Positions 9,801 to 20,238 of a stretch of 64,000 nt of DNA are shown here, piece after piece. Origin of the DNA: Periconia sp. R9002 (taxonomy: Eukaryota > Ascomycota > Dothideomycetes > Pleosporales > Periconiaceae). Within the stretch, counting starts at the first letter, position 1. The number at the start of each line of letters is the position of its first letter. The translations under genes were made by a program, and so were the position numbers. Where the stretch lies: positions 310,001 to 374,000 of the forward strand of contig JAMAHW010000015.1 in the NCBI GenBank assembly GCA_023627715.1. Reading direction: 5' to 3'. A model generated the notes under the pieces. That model was not told the origin of the DNA. It did not search any database and worked only from the letters and a program-made list of their open reading frames with translations.

Positions 9801-11175
9801 TGTATCATCCAAATTAACCGTTCAATAGGTTTTTGTTCGCGACCACGTGGACTATATTCAATATGCACAGGTATAGTTCGATGAAACTTAAATATTTCTC
9901 GGCAGCGTTGTTAACATTTTACGTCACTTAGTTGATTGCTCGGCACGACTTTAGCGGGAAAGGATTTTCGTAATGGCAAACACGGTAAGCGGTTTGATGA
10001 CGTGATTTCATGGCCTGTATTGAGTTACAGATTAGTTTATGACGGCGACGACGTGGAGTGAAGTTCGTTAAGACAGCATTACAAGTGAAATTGAAACACC
10101 ATAGAAAAAGGTGCCTGCTCTTCGATTAATGCCAGGCAAACTACAATAGGTACCCATCTGTATCTTTCTTTACTTATGGATTCATATTGCCTCTCGGTTA
10201 CGTGTGATGCGTCTGAACAAGCTACCCGGAAATTGCCACTATGTGTATTGCAGAAATTCAATACATGAGAAGAGCCTTCTGCTGGTTGTTCGGTGGCGCC
10301 ACCTCCCAGCAAATCCGAGGGTTTTATCTTTCTTACCTTTTTAACTAGCGTTGAACAGTATCGAGACGTCTGCCAACACGATAGTATATCATTTTGGGAT
10401 GCACAATGCTATATGCTGATCTCAGTTCCTCTTATCACGCCCACAAATAATCACGCACAGCAAACAGTAAGTTTGCGTTTTGTACTTTCTTTGTCTCATA
10501 ATATGGCAAACGTATTGTTCATGTGTCTAGGCAGCTTGCTTTTATGTCGATCAGTCCTCTCCAAAGTATCCGTCTAATATTCACCATTAGCTTCTACAGC
10601 TTGTTCCCATATTTGCTCGAGTTCAACAGTGCTTTCAACATCGACAGCAGGAAGATCGCTGTTCTCCTGTTTGAGGCAACCGACCCTCTCTCCAACTTGA
10701 CATAACTGCTGTGGTTATTTCTCAAACCCAGAAAGAAAGCAACTTGAATTTACATCTGCGCAGCAACAATTGATACGAAAAAGAGCTTGCCCAACTTTAG
10801 CATTGATATACACTAAAATGCATTGCCAGTTTCCTAGCTCACGTACTACCTATTTCGATCTGATTATCCAACAGAAATGCTTACACGCAGGACTTTTACG
10901 AGTGATAGAGCTGCCGTTGTTGTGGGGTAGTACTTGAGGCACGTTGGCTGCTTGGCACGTGCGCCCGTCGTACCTACTTCGACAGTGTACCTTCCTCGCC
11001 TCTCACGCCGATGGCCAAGACTAGCCGGATTCGACTAGTGCCGCATGCGACAAGGACTGTTCTACTAACAGATACCGTCTTTGACTTCTACTTCCTCAAT
11101 CTGCTTCACATACATACCTCTACTTGCATCTGCCTCGTCCGCTTACTACCGCCGCCTACTGCCTGCGGACGCACA
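9801..11175. other. Spacer upstream of the first BTB gene
   Basis: Holds a GTAAGT...GTCTAG intron-like pair at 10468-10531 that would join two short open frames, but no start or family is recognisable. The last 200 bp before 11176 are pyrimidine-rich and form the presumed leader and promoter of the BTB gene. Confidence 0.4.
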
Positions 11176-11909
11176 ATGGCAGACGATTCCGAGGAAGGCA
11201 ATGAAAAAGTAATTTTCAGGAAGGCAAAATATGAATTGTAAGTCAGCGAGATTAGTCTAAATGAATACGACTGACAGATAACCTCAGCTTCAATGATGAG
11301 ATTATCTTCGTAAAATGTGGTGGAGATGTTCAGACAGGAGATTCAGAAACAGCACCAGAAGTCATTGCCGTTCACGAAGGCTTAATCACCGCGGACTCGA
11401 GTTTTTTTCGCTCTGCGGTCAAGCCCGCATGGAAACAGAAGGACGATGGTACAACTACTATCAATCTCCCCGAAGAGAACCCGTACATTTTCAAAATGTA
11501 TCTTGCATATATATATGCAGGTCGGCTCGCGTATGAAATGCAAGGGGAAGACAAAAACGCTGCATACATGAATCTTGCGAAAGCCTATGTTTTCGGGGAG
11601 AAAATCATGAGCGATGGATTCCAGAATGCTGTCATATCCGCAATCATGAAACTCGCCGAGACTGGAGATTTTCCTCTCGAGGAAGTCGTCCCATTGGTCT
11701 ATAAAGGCACGCCTGTCAATTCACCACTTAGAAGGCTTCTTGCGGACTTCTGGGCAAAAAAGGCCGACGATTGCTGGCTCTCGGACGACCTCTACAAAAT
11801 CGATTGTCCCGAATTTTTGTTCGATATCATCAGTGCTCTGGTAAATGAACGCCCGCACATTACAGCGTTCATTGAGTGGTCGAAACTCGAGGAGGAATAC
11901 TTCAAATAG
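11176..11909 (+). CDS. BTB/POZ domain protein (copy A)
   Basis: Exons 11176-11237 and 11288-11909, separated by a 50-bp intron (GTAAGT donor, AACCTCAG acceptor); 227 residues. BTB signature: FVKCGG near the start, VHEGLITADSSFFRSAV, then W-x15-LPEENPYIFKMYLAYIY and a C-terminal helical part with YVFGEKIMSDGFQNAV and SPLRRLLADFWA. BTB folds mediate dimerisation and often recruit Cullin-3 ligases; many fungal members like this lack any other domain and have no known role. The intron lies exactly at the entry to the BTB fold in phase 2, as in two other copies in this window. Next neighbour is copy B on the same strand. Confidence 0.88.
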
Positions 11910-12467
11910 TCGGAATCAACCGTGCAGATGATGATGAGACAAAGGATTGAGTTCTGCGAAGGAGAATCAAGGTGATTAAATCTGTCTACATTACTCAAAT
12001 TCAAGCAAAGTAAGCAAGTTATACTCCCGGGGTGGACCATTATCAATTCAAAACGTGTGTTTTCGGTACATGTAGCTACTAGGAAAAGAGTCTTATACCT
12101 AATATCCATTCAAAGTGGGCAGAACTCTACCGATTCCAAATCCCGAAGGTTCATCCTTGGCACGATTCATTCTATATATACATGTTCTTGTGCAAATCTA
12201 TCATGAGGTGGGTTGAAAGATGCAGTTACATCACCGACATATACAGCTCCACCATCTCACACAATGCACAGCATTCGCATACAATGCACCTCACTCTCAC
12301 ACAAAGTACTTTCATCTGCACTATATAACTGCCTACCCTTTTCTATAATCTTCTTAACCAGCTTCGCCCTTTAATTTACAACGAAACAATTTCACATCCA
12401 CTTCCTCTGGCATCAAATTAAATTGCCTCCTGATAAGACGGATACCCAAAACAGCATTGGCGAGTAC
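11910..12467. other. Spacer between BTB copies A and B
   Basis: No gene. Contains repeated ACAATGCAC and CTCACTCTCACACA motifs (12240-12310) and a TATATAA at about 12322, likely the core promoter of copy B. Confidence 0.45.
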
Positions 12468-13133
12468 ATGATTGCTGTCGAGTGCGGTGAGCCTGTCGAA
12501 GCCATCAATGTTCAGAAACGCCTCATCACGAGCGACTCTGACTTTTTCCGTGCCGCTCTCAAGCCCGAGTGGTGCGATGAAGCCGCTGGCCCGGCTATAA
12601 TCGATTTTCGCGACGAGGACCCTGAAATCGTAAAAATATATATCAACTTCTTGTACACACACAAGTTGGAGGCTAAGAAGAGGGAAAGCTATCATGCATC
12701 GTGGACCCTCCTTTTCGACCTGTACTGTTTCGGTGACAGGATCCTCAGCGCAAAATTTTGCAACTACGTGATGCGCACAATCTTGGTGTATCTCAGTAAG
12801 GTCCCTAGGTGGCCGTCTTTCGAGCACGCCAAAATGGCCTATGAGGAGCTCCCAGAAGGTTCTCCGTTGCGAAAATGGATTGTAGATTTCTGGGCACTAG
12901 CAGGGGCTTCGAAGTGGGATTTGGAGGAAATCCCTGAGACCAACTGTCCAGAGTTTTCGAGCGACCTCATTGAAGCTTTTGGCAAGAACCGACAGTCTTC
13001 TATCCCAATGCAGACGTACTGGATTGGTTTCATGTGGGCGTACATCAAGGAAGACCAGGATATCTCTGATGAATTAGAGATTAGAAACGATCAGGTCAAT
13101 TTGGACTTCCTGAATAAACCGTCTTACTGGTAA
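12468..13133 (+). CDS. BTB/POZ domain protein (copy B), N-terminus uncertain
   Basis: Single open exon from an ATG at 12468 to TAA at 13131-13133; 221 residues. It matches copy A: AVECGEP, LITSDSDFFRAALKPEW, DFRDEDPEIVKIYINFLYTH, FGDRILSAKFCNYVM, SPLRKWIVDFWA. The frame extends upstream past CCAAAACAG|C at 12454/12455, which corresponds exactly to the phase-2 acceptor of the other copies, but there is no GT dinucleotide from about 12310 to 12454, so a normal short first intron cannot be drawn. Either exon 1 is far upstream, or the copy lost exon 1 and now starts at the internal ATG. A TATATAA at about 12322 supports the second reading. Confidence 0.75.
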   Translation: MIAVECGEPVEAINVQKRLITSDSDFFRAALKPEWCDEAAGPAIIDFRDEDPEIVKIYINFLYTHKLEAKKRESYHASWTLLFDLYCFGDRILSAKFCNYVMRTILVYLSKVPRWPSFEHAKMAYEELPEGSPLRKWIVDFWALAGASKWDLEEIPETNCPEFSSDLIEAFGKNRQSSIPMQTYWIGFMWAYIKEDQDISDELEIRNDQVNLDFLNKPSYW

Positions 13134-13428
13134 CTCCACAAGGCTTGGAAGATGCTGGAGTCATTCATTGGGGTCGCTACTGAACCGTAGAACATTGAAT
13201 GATGTAAATCGAAGAAAAAATTAGATCTATCAAGAACAAGTTGATCAAGTGTTCCCCACCCCAAAGTAATATCTACCGCATTGTCGAACATGTGATTTCC
13301 CTATTTTATTTGCCTACTCGTGTACTTCAAAGTTCTTGATGCGTCGATTTGAGCATTATGCATAGGTGTTCTAATGTATCAATCGAAGATCAGATTAAAA
13401 GTAATGATCTTTACACCGCGTGATTAAA
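13134..13428. other. 3' flank of BTB copy B
   Basis: Nothing recognisable apart from A/T-rich transcript-end-like sequence before the tandem repeat. Confidence 0.4.
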
Positions 13429-13510
13429 GAATGCAATGAAAAGAATGCAATGAAAAGAATGCAATGAAAAGAATGCAATGAAAAGAATGCAATGAAAAGA
13501 ATGCAATGAA
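13429..13510. repeat. 14-bp tandem repeat, 5.9 copies
   Basis: The unit GAATGCAATGAAAA repeats perfectly five times with a 12-base partial sixth copy. It separates BTB copy B from the damaged secreted-protein gene on the other strand. Confidence 0.95.
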
Positions 13511-13604
13511 GAATCTCTACCAACGGTAAGAAGACTATTCAAAAATATGCATAAAGCCCCGCCTTGTAATCATCAATCAGCAAGTAGTTAGCTCTGTAGC
13601 TTCC

Positions 13605-14144
13605 TTAGAAGTCACAATAAGCCACAGAATGGAAGTATCCACCCGGACCACACCCAGTATATCCATTCTTGTCACTCTTCGCACTATCATCCTTACAAGG
13701 ATATTCTTTGCGAGAGTAAAAAAGGCGACCAGGACTATCGTCATCGTTTTTGTATTCGCAGTCTTGACCACTGATGTCCAGCTTAAACAAGCCGCCGGGC
13801 CATAATAGGTTCTTATGATCTTAACCAAATCGCGGGACAGTGTCTCATCGGTTGAACCTGGTTTGAGAAAAAGTATCACGGCGTCAGTGGTACACTCTCT
13901 CACGGCTTTGCCGGTAAGGGTGCTGAAAAAGGTCCCCCCCCCCCTTACGTGGTCGGCTGGATCGTTGCCGGCGATAGTAGACATCATGAGAATGGACAAG
14001 GATTTTCCACGTAGTAGACCACCTTCCGCCATGCTCATTTCGATCTCGGCAGGATCTTCAGGGCCAAACATGTCGAGAGGCAGAATCTTGCCCGAGACGA
14101 CGGGGACTGAGGGTAGCAGATAGGCAAAGTAGTGAAATTTGCAT
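13605..14144 (-). pseudogene. Cysteine-rich secreted-protein gene, frame-disrupted
   Basis: Reading the minus strand, a start at 14144 gives a signal-like MQISLLCLSATLS that runs into a stop, while the next frame carries a long coherent stretch (FGPEDPAEIEMSMAEGG to DETLSRDLV) and a third frame carries the C-terminus (LDISGQDCEYKN, EYPCKDDS, TGCGPGGYF, AYCDF-stop) with paired Cys. Joining them needs at least two frame changes: near 14090-14120 and near 13790-13830. A GTTAAG...TTTAAG 44-bp segment could be an intron for the second, but no signal explains the first. An 11-base C run at 13934-13944 lies inside the middle frame and is a plausible slippage site. Probably a decayed effector-like gene; sequencing error in the homopolymer is the alternative. 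Confidence 0.45.
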
Positions 14145-14325
14145 TTTAACGAAAGGTTATGAAAGAGAGTATTTGAGTTCCCGGGTTAATGGTTACAACC
14201 AAGCTGGATCTCGTGTCACTTTAACCCTAGCTTCATCTTGATGGTTATATAGTTCTTGAATTACGAGCTTTATACAGCGCACAATGTGGAACTTCCTTGC
14301 ACAGCCTTATGGTGTGAATAGCATA
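14145..14325. other. Short spacer between two secreted-protein remnants
   Basis: A and T rich; nothing codable seen. Confidence 0.4.
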
Positions 14326-14601
14326 TTACTGGTACACGCCAAATTTTGTCATCATAGTTGTTGGGGGATGGGAATCACAGCGGTAGGCGAGGGGGCAAAT
14401 AAAACAAATGCGCCGTACTTGACATGTAGGTTTACAGACACAGCCTTGAGGATCACGGCATACATTTGGCACAGCTGGGGCGTATTTCACCTTAATGTAT
14501 CTATTATACTTCAGTTGATAGTTACAGTGTAGGAAGCAGGTATGCGACAAGGAGCGTGTGCCGTAGGAACTAGCACATTTTGGGTATGGCGCGGCTGCCT
14601 G
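14326..14601 (-). CDS. Cysteine-rich secreted-type exon without a visible start
   Basis: An open minus-strand frame of 91 residues ends in TAA at 14326-14328. It begins after a good acceptor (CTGTTTTCACAG, pyrimidine-rich) and reads QAAAPYPKCASSYG, then about nine Cys including CRDPQGCVCKPTCQ and ICFICPLAYRC. Such spacing is typical of small secreted fungal proteins. The upstream region is the promoter and signal-peptide exon of the divergent gene at 14693, and I find no ATG exon encoding a signal peptide on this strand. It may be a last exon whose first exon was lost, or the first exon lies inside the neighbour. Confidence 0.4.
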   Translation of the reverse strand, partial: QAAAPYPKCASSYGTRSLSHTCFLHCNYQLKYNRYIKVKYAPAVPNVCRDPQGCVCKPTCQVRRICFICPLAYRCDSHPPTTMMTKFGVYQ

Positions 14602-14692
14602 CTGTGAAAACAGCTGTACTCTCGGTTCAGTTATTTCGTCAACTACCTACGTATCTACCGGGCCCTTCTTGGACTTCTCATCCGCAGACACA

Positions 14693-15811
14693 ATGATGCG
14701 ACTGCTTGCATTGCCATTCTTTGCCCTCACCATTGGCGCGACAGCTCAATATTATAGCTCAAATGCTCCTGGTGTCGTCTTCAGCCTCACACCATACTAT
14801 GGGTTAGTTGCCTGCCTCTCAATCTCTCTTTTTGCCCATCTCTAAAATTCCCCATCTAGCGTTGCTGCAATTCACCTTGAAGACGAGACATCCATTCCGG
14901 TGGCCCAAATCTATGGTTCGCCAGACTACCAGGCCTTCATGGCAAGGAACGATAGACAAACATCCAAAAATACCAGTGCCAATGTATTGTGTAGACTATT
15001 TCCAGCACTAAATAATTTACCCTATCCACTTAATTCCACTATCGATATCTGTAGCAACTCAGACGTCATCCACACTAAAGCTTTACTGGCTGGTCTCAAA
15101 GCGGCGACGGAGTCCTACCTTGGAACCAATATCTGCTACGCTACTCTGAGCCTTGACACATCTACGTACAAGGCAGATGTAGCGCAGCAAGCTCTTGGTG
15201 CGCTTGGCCTTTATCAAGCCCCCCACAATCTGAAATCCTCCAGCGCCTTCGTCTATGCCTACGGGCCTTATACCTACGACGAGCCGGAGCTGAAAATCGA
15301 TGATAAACCTGAAAGATCGAAAAAATCTGAAGATCCTTGGCTTCTTCTCGCAATCGACTATAGCGCACATTGGTTCAACATCGGGCTGTATATCATTGAG
15401 GATGGAGTTCTGGAACAGGTAGGAGGATTTGTAGGTGGTCCGAGGATAAACGAGGAAAATCAGCCTGAAGCCCTGAAAACTGCATTGCAGCAACTCTTTG
15501 CTCATTCCAACATTGGGATAGAGCTCCCACGCCAACTTCGCTCCCTAGTCCTGTACGGCGACGATGCACACAGCCCCACACTTCGGGATATTCTCATGGA
15601 AGTCCTGCTCGACGGAGGAACTGAGACGGAACACGTCCGCGATTTGCTCCGCGATGCAAATGTGTCCAGCTCTGTCTTTGACGGTCCAGTTCACATGGCA
15701 TACGGTGTGTCTAATTATATGAGGATGAACGATCATTATTTTCCGAGGCCAACGGCGTTTGGGTGTAAGTGGCGCTCAAAGTATTACTCCCGTGATAAGG
15801 TCGAACTTTAG
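14693..15811 (+). CDS. Secreted protein with possible actin/Hsp70-like ATPase fold
   Basis: Exons 14693-14802 and 14860-15811, 57-bp intron (GTTAGT donor, CCATCTAG acceptor, phase 2); 353 residues. The N-terminus is a signal peptide (MMRLLALPFFALTIGATAQ). Downstream elements recall the two halves of the Hsp70/actin fold: YYGVAAIHLEDE where phosphate-1 would be, LLLAIDYSAHWFNIGLYIIE as a phosphate-2-like strand pair, and LRSLVLYGDDAHSPTLRDIL as an adenosine-loop-like strand. The canonical GIDLGTT is not preserved, so ATP binding is doubtful. No ER-retention signal is seen (ends RDKVEL). Splice and signal are clear; the fold call is inference from pattern. Confidence 0.75.
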
Positions 15812-16588
15812 TAATGAAGCATTCTGCGCCAGAATTTGGGTCTACATACTTTCCGTGACTAAAGCTAGGAACGAATGACTGAATGAAGATACATAATACA
15901 ACGTTGTCCTCAATAGGATGCTTGTTTCTAGTCCAGAACGGGCTAGTTGGCGTTTTCACCTAGTCGCCCTATACGAAACACCAGATGCCCCCTCGACAAA
16001 ACTGCCAACTTTGACAAGACTTGAAAACGGTCGGCACGCGATCAATAGCCGTTGCCCCTTTTTACTGGCGCCCCTCTGTCTGCGCTCGGTTGTGCTGCAC
16101 AGGATGTTTGTTTCGTGCGCTTGGCGCGCAGAGTTGCCGACACGCACAGTCTCACATTGCCCATTTTCGTGTTTGAGCTGTTGTCGAGCACACTGCGCAT
16201 TGTCAATGCAACGCATTTGCTACAGGCTAAATGACCCAATCAAGGGGCCTTCTGGTGCCAGATGAACTGATTTTATTAGCACGAACGTCCTCCCACGATG
16301 ACCCTTTTCGATGGCGCTGGATCGCAGAGGCGTTTCCCCACCTCTATGAACCTGCAATCCTTCCGTTCCATCTATTTTTTCTTTTTGCAGATGCGGAATT
16401 GACTTTTGCATCCCTTTATCATTTTCTTTTCATTCGTTGAATTCGATACCCGCGCTGGTCCGCCCACAATTTTAATTAACTAATACCAACTGTGGTTGTT
16501 GGGGAAAGTCTGAACGAGGCATAGGGAGAGGGGGAAGAGAACATCACTTACAGAAGGGGGAACAGGCTAAGAAGTGGGAAATCGGAGA
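15812..16588. other. Spacer upstream of the S41-like protease
   Basis: No coding frame supported. Overlapping short frames on both strands at 15956-16270 are mutually exclusive and featureless. Confidence 0.45.
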
Positions 16589-19164
16589 ATGCGCGCCTCA
16601 CTATGTCTCTTTGGCGCTTCGCTGGTGCTTGTGGCTGCTCGTATAGACCCATATATGATGTATGGTGTGCCCAGAGGAGGCTCCGAAATCGACGAAGACG
16701 ATCTTATCATCCATACAGCCGCTACAATAGAACAGAACGATAGTACAGACGCGGTAAATGGAACACAATCTCCAATTCCCACCGCTGCGCCGACAGCACC
16801 CAGTACGCCAGGCCTCGCGGAACCGTGTGCCGTCATCAGCAGTGCGGTGAAAGCTATGCCATCCGGTAGTCGCAAAATCGTACCCGCGGAACTCGGAGCA
16901 CAATGTTTACAATCGGTACCACTAGATGCGCAAGGCAACATACAATTGATAGAGGACCTGAAGCTGTACATTCAATGGCAGAGCAATCTCGCGTACTTAA
17001 AAAACCCGCCAGCCGAATATACAGAAGTACCAGTTGATCTCATGGGCGAGATGCAAAGCATGCAGAAGCAGTTATCAGCTGGTGGTTACAAAAATGAATA
17101 TGAATTCCAGCTAGAGTTGAATCGACTGTTCAACAGGGCATACGACAACCACCTTACTTGGCAGCCTGATATTCTTGCCTCGGTCATGCAGTTTCAACGC
17201 CCGGTCGGATCCGAGTTGGTATCAGTATCCTCAGACGGCAACGAACTTCCGGAGATCTTCTCTTATCAGGACATCCTGTTAGCAAACACAAATTCATCTT
17301 TCAAACCCTCACCACTACGCACCATAAACGGACAAGGGGTGGTGGAATATCTCCAGAAAGTGTCTGTGCAAGCCGGTTTTCACGACGCGGACACGAGATG
17401 GAACGCTCTTTTCCCCAGTCAATCGCTAATCGCATCTGGGATGACCTACCTAGGTTCTTTCAGAACAGGAACCTACGAGTCACCCAACACAACCATGTCA
17501 TTCGCTAACGGCACTACCAAATCTTCCATGAACATAGCTGTCATTTTGAAGGATTTCGAAGGTGTGAACAACGGCGAAACATTCTTTCGAAAGTTTTGTT
17601 CAGGTCCAACCACCACGTCTGTGACTGCTACGCCGACATCAACTGCTACACCCACGAGCACATCCACTAGCACATCAACTAGATCATCGAGTACGCAGAC
17701 ACCGGAGCCGTCGCACACTGGTTACCCCAAACCTGTCACGATCAACCCCAACTTATCTGTTGGTGGCTACTTCCTCAACGATACTGGCTATGGTGACTTA
17801 GCAATTCTGAGCATTCCCTCGTATGAGTCCCCGGATGTTCAACGTTTCCAAAACGTTATGCGCGATTTTATCCGCATGGCCACCAAAGCCGGCAAAACAA
17901 AGCTCATCTTTGATATGCGCGGAAACGGTGGGGGCAACGCGATTCTCGGATATGATACGTTCAAGCAAGTCTTTCCAGCGAGTAATCAACAGCCTTTTGG
18001 AGGAACCAGGTATCGTGCGCACGAAGCGTTGAACATTGCCGGACAGGCGACGCGAGATTTCAACGCCAATCAGACATACGCGCAGAAAAATGTAACGGCT
18101 TTCACAGAGAATTTCGCCGGAACTACTCAGAATGATGTCTTTTTATACACTGTCGGCTTCAACTACAAACATCAACTGGATGCCAAGGAAGAGAAGTTCA
18201 ACAGTTGGGAGCAAATGTTTGGACCTGAAAAGGCCAACGGAGATGAATACACGAGTACACTTCGTTATAACTTCACTGATGAAGCAAGTTATACTTACCC
18301 AGGCTTCTCCGTCATCGGCTTCCTCGAAAATGCCAACGAAACGAAGACACCGCAGCCTTTCAAGGCGGAAAATATTGTCATGGTATGTGTTCCTAGGTCC
18401 CTTCACATGTCAATACTAATCTATCATCAGTTACACGACGGTATGTGCTCATCAACGTGCACGATCGCCGCCGAGCTCCTCAAAAACCAAGGTGGTGTTC
18501 GCACCATTGCTGTAGGAGGGCAGCCCAAATTTGCACCTATGCAGGGCGTTGCCGGAACCAAGGGCGCTCAAAACTTCGGATGGGATGACATCCAAGTGCG
18601 TATGCAAATCATCTACTAGTCAGTCCAATCGCTCCAGAATCATCTCCATACCTTTTTCACTAACCCTCTCGTAGCCTCGGTAGTCCCGAACAACAAGCAG
18701 CCTGGAACAAAACCGCTCTAGGCCGCACAGCCTTCGCCTCGCAACTCTTCAAGCGCTCCGCCTACTCCGGCAACGGCAGTCCCGCCGGTGGCATCAACCT
18801 CCGCGACAACCTCCGCGCCAACGACGACTCCAAAACTCCCCTCGAGTTCATCTACGAAGCGGCCGACTGCCGCATGTTCTACACTACGCCCATGATCAAC
18901 GACGTCACCATGCTATGGAAAGGCGTCGCTGACCGCATGTTCCCCAGCGGCGGCGCAAACGCTACAAAAGCGCAGTGCGTAGAAGGCAGCACGGGGAATC
19001 CGAGTACCGTGTCTGCGGGAGGTCAAGCGAAGAGTGGCAATGTGCCTGCTCCGCCACCACCTCAGACTGCATTGTCGAATGCGGCGACGCATACCCTACA
19101 GGGCTTGAGTTCATGCGGGTGGACTGCTCTAGCTGCAGTCGTGCTGAGCATGGTGTACCTGTGA
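16589..19164 (+). CDS. Secreted S41-like (tail-specific protease fold) protein, GPI-type C-terminus
   Basis: Exons 16589-18382, 18431-18618, 18675-19164; introns 48 bp (GTATGT) and 56 bp (GTCAGT); 823 residues. The start is the first ATG giving a signal peptide (MRASLCLFGASLVLVAARI). A Ser/Thr/Pro linker occupies about residues 341-378, followed by strands typical of the S41 fold (TKLIFDMRGNGGGNAILGYD). Exon 2 opens with LHDGMCSSTC, residues 599-608, where the family's catalytic Ser lies in a Cys-flanked motif as in CPAF-like fungal S41 members. The C-terminus is Ser/Pro-rich and ends in a hydrophobic tail (WTALAAVVLSMVYL) suitable for a GPI anchor. Many N-glycosylation sequons. Substrate unknown. 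The second junction was chosen because only the GTCAGT donor keeps frame with exon 3. Confidence 0.85.
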
Positions 19165-20137
19165 TGAAGTGTCCTTCATGATTTACGACGATTTTTTTTT
19201 GAATTGGGATGAGGCTCGGTCCGTGAAGGATATACCAAGACGCCGTGCGTATAGCATACACTTGAGGTGTATAATAATGTGGACTGTACATATGTTGCTA
19301 CATCCCCGTCATTGTATTTTTTGATATATAGTTCTCAGTACAATGCTGCAACAACGCGCAAGTGACCTTGAGAAGAGGCTCGGGCATGGATGAGTTCAGG
19401 AACTTAACATAGTGCGTGAGTCACGCCGATAAAAACAATATGAAAAATTACATCTCGGCTTCGAGTTTGCTATTCATTGCATCGTAGGTCTTCTCCGCAG
19501 AGGAGCACTGCTTACCTTTTGTCGCGCAATATGCCATCTGAAACCTTCTTAACAACACTCTTCCACCGTTGCATCTCAAAAGCAAATTCCAGGTCTTTTG
19601 GATTTTTATTAGCTTCTGAGTGAAACAGAAAGGTGAATTCTATATGTTGCTCCTATTCATATAGGCAATGATGAAAGTGATGTGGAGTGTTGAATTTATT
19701 GTAAACTTGATGGTTTGTTAGAAAGGTGTTTTTGTCAACGGGCACTGAAATGCAGAAGATTGGATGGCACAATCATTTCCTCGGTGCTTAAATACTGGGA
19801 TTACTAGCAGAGCACAATAATTATAATGAACCTCTTCCGTTCAGTAATTGTTGTTTTTGTTTTTGTTTTTCTTCTTTTTCGAAAAAAGGCATCATTGATG
19901 ATTGCACGCAAACTCAACCTTCCCCACAAAGACATGTAGCTCCTCGCTTAATAGCGCACAAATCCCCAATTTCTCTAGCTTCCCAAACCACCAAAAAGTG
20001 GATCCTCAAATCTTTCTCCCACGCACCATCTCCCGCCGCGACAGAATCTAGAGCTTCCTGCCTGTACATCAAACACTCCCTATATATTTATAATAAATCA
20101 TAGATTTGTCATCAAAGCAAATTCGAAAAAGCAAAAA
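19165..20137. other. Spacer with no recognised gene
   Basis: AT-rich, including a (TTTTTG)-like run at 19853-19870. Nothing codable seen. Confidence 0.5.
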
Positions 20138-20238
20138 GTCGCTTTAGCTCACTTGGGAGAGCGCCAGACTGAAGTTAATTCAGTCGTCACAAGCCTGTGC
20201 GGTATCTGGAGGTACTGTGTTCGATCCACAGAAGCGAC
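20138..20238 (+). tRNA. tRNA-Phe (GAA) with 29-nt intron
   Basis: Acceptor arms GTCGCTT and AAGCGAC pair over 7 bp. The D arm, anticodon stem (CCAGA/TCTGG), loop CTGAAGA once the intron is removed, and T arm (CTGTG-TTCGATC-CACAG) match eukaryotic tRNA-Phe closely. The anticodon GAA is at 20171-20173; the intron is 20175-20203, after position 37 as in yeast tRNA-Phe. A/B box elements TAGCTCACTTGGG and GTTCGATCC are present, and a T run directly after 20239 is a Pol III terminator. Confidence 0.97.
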
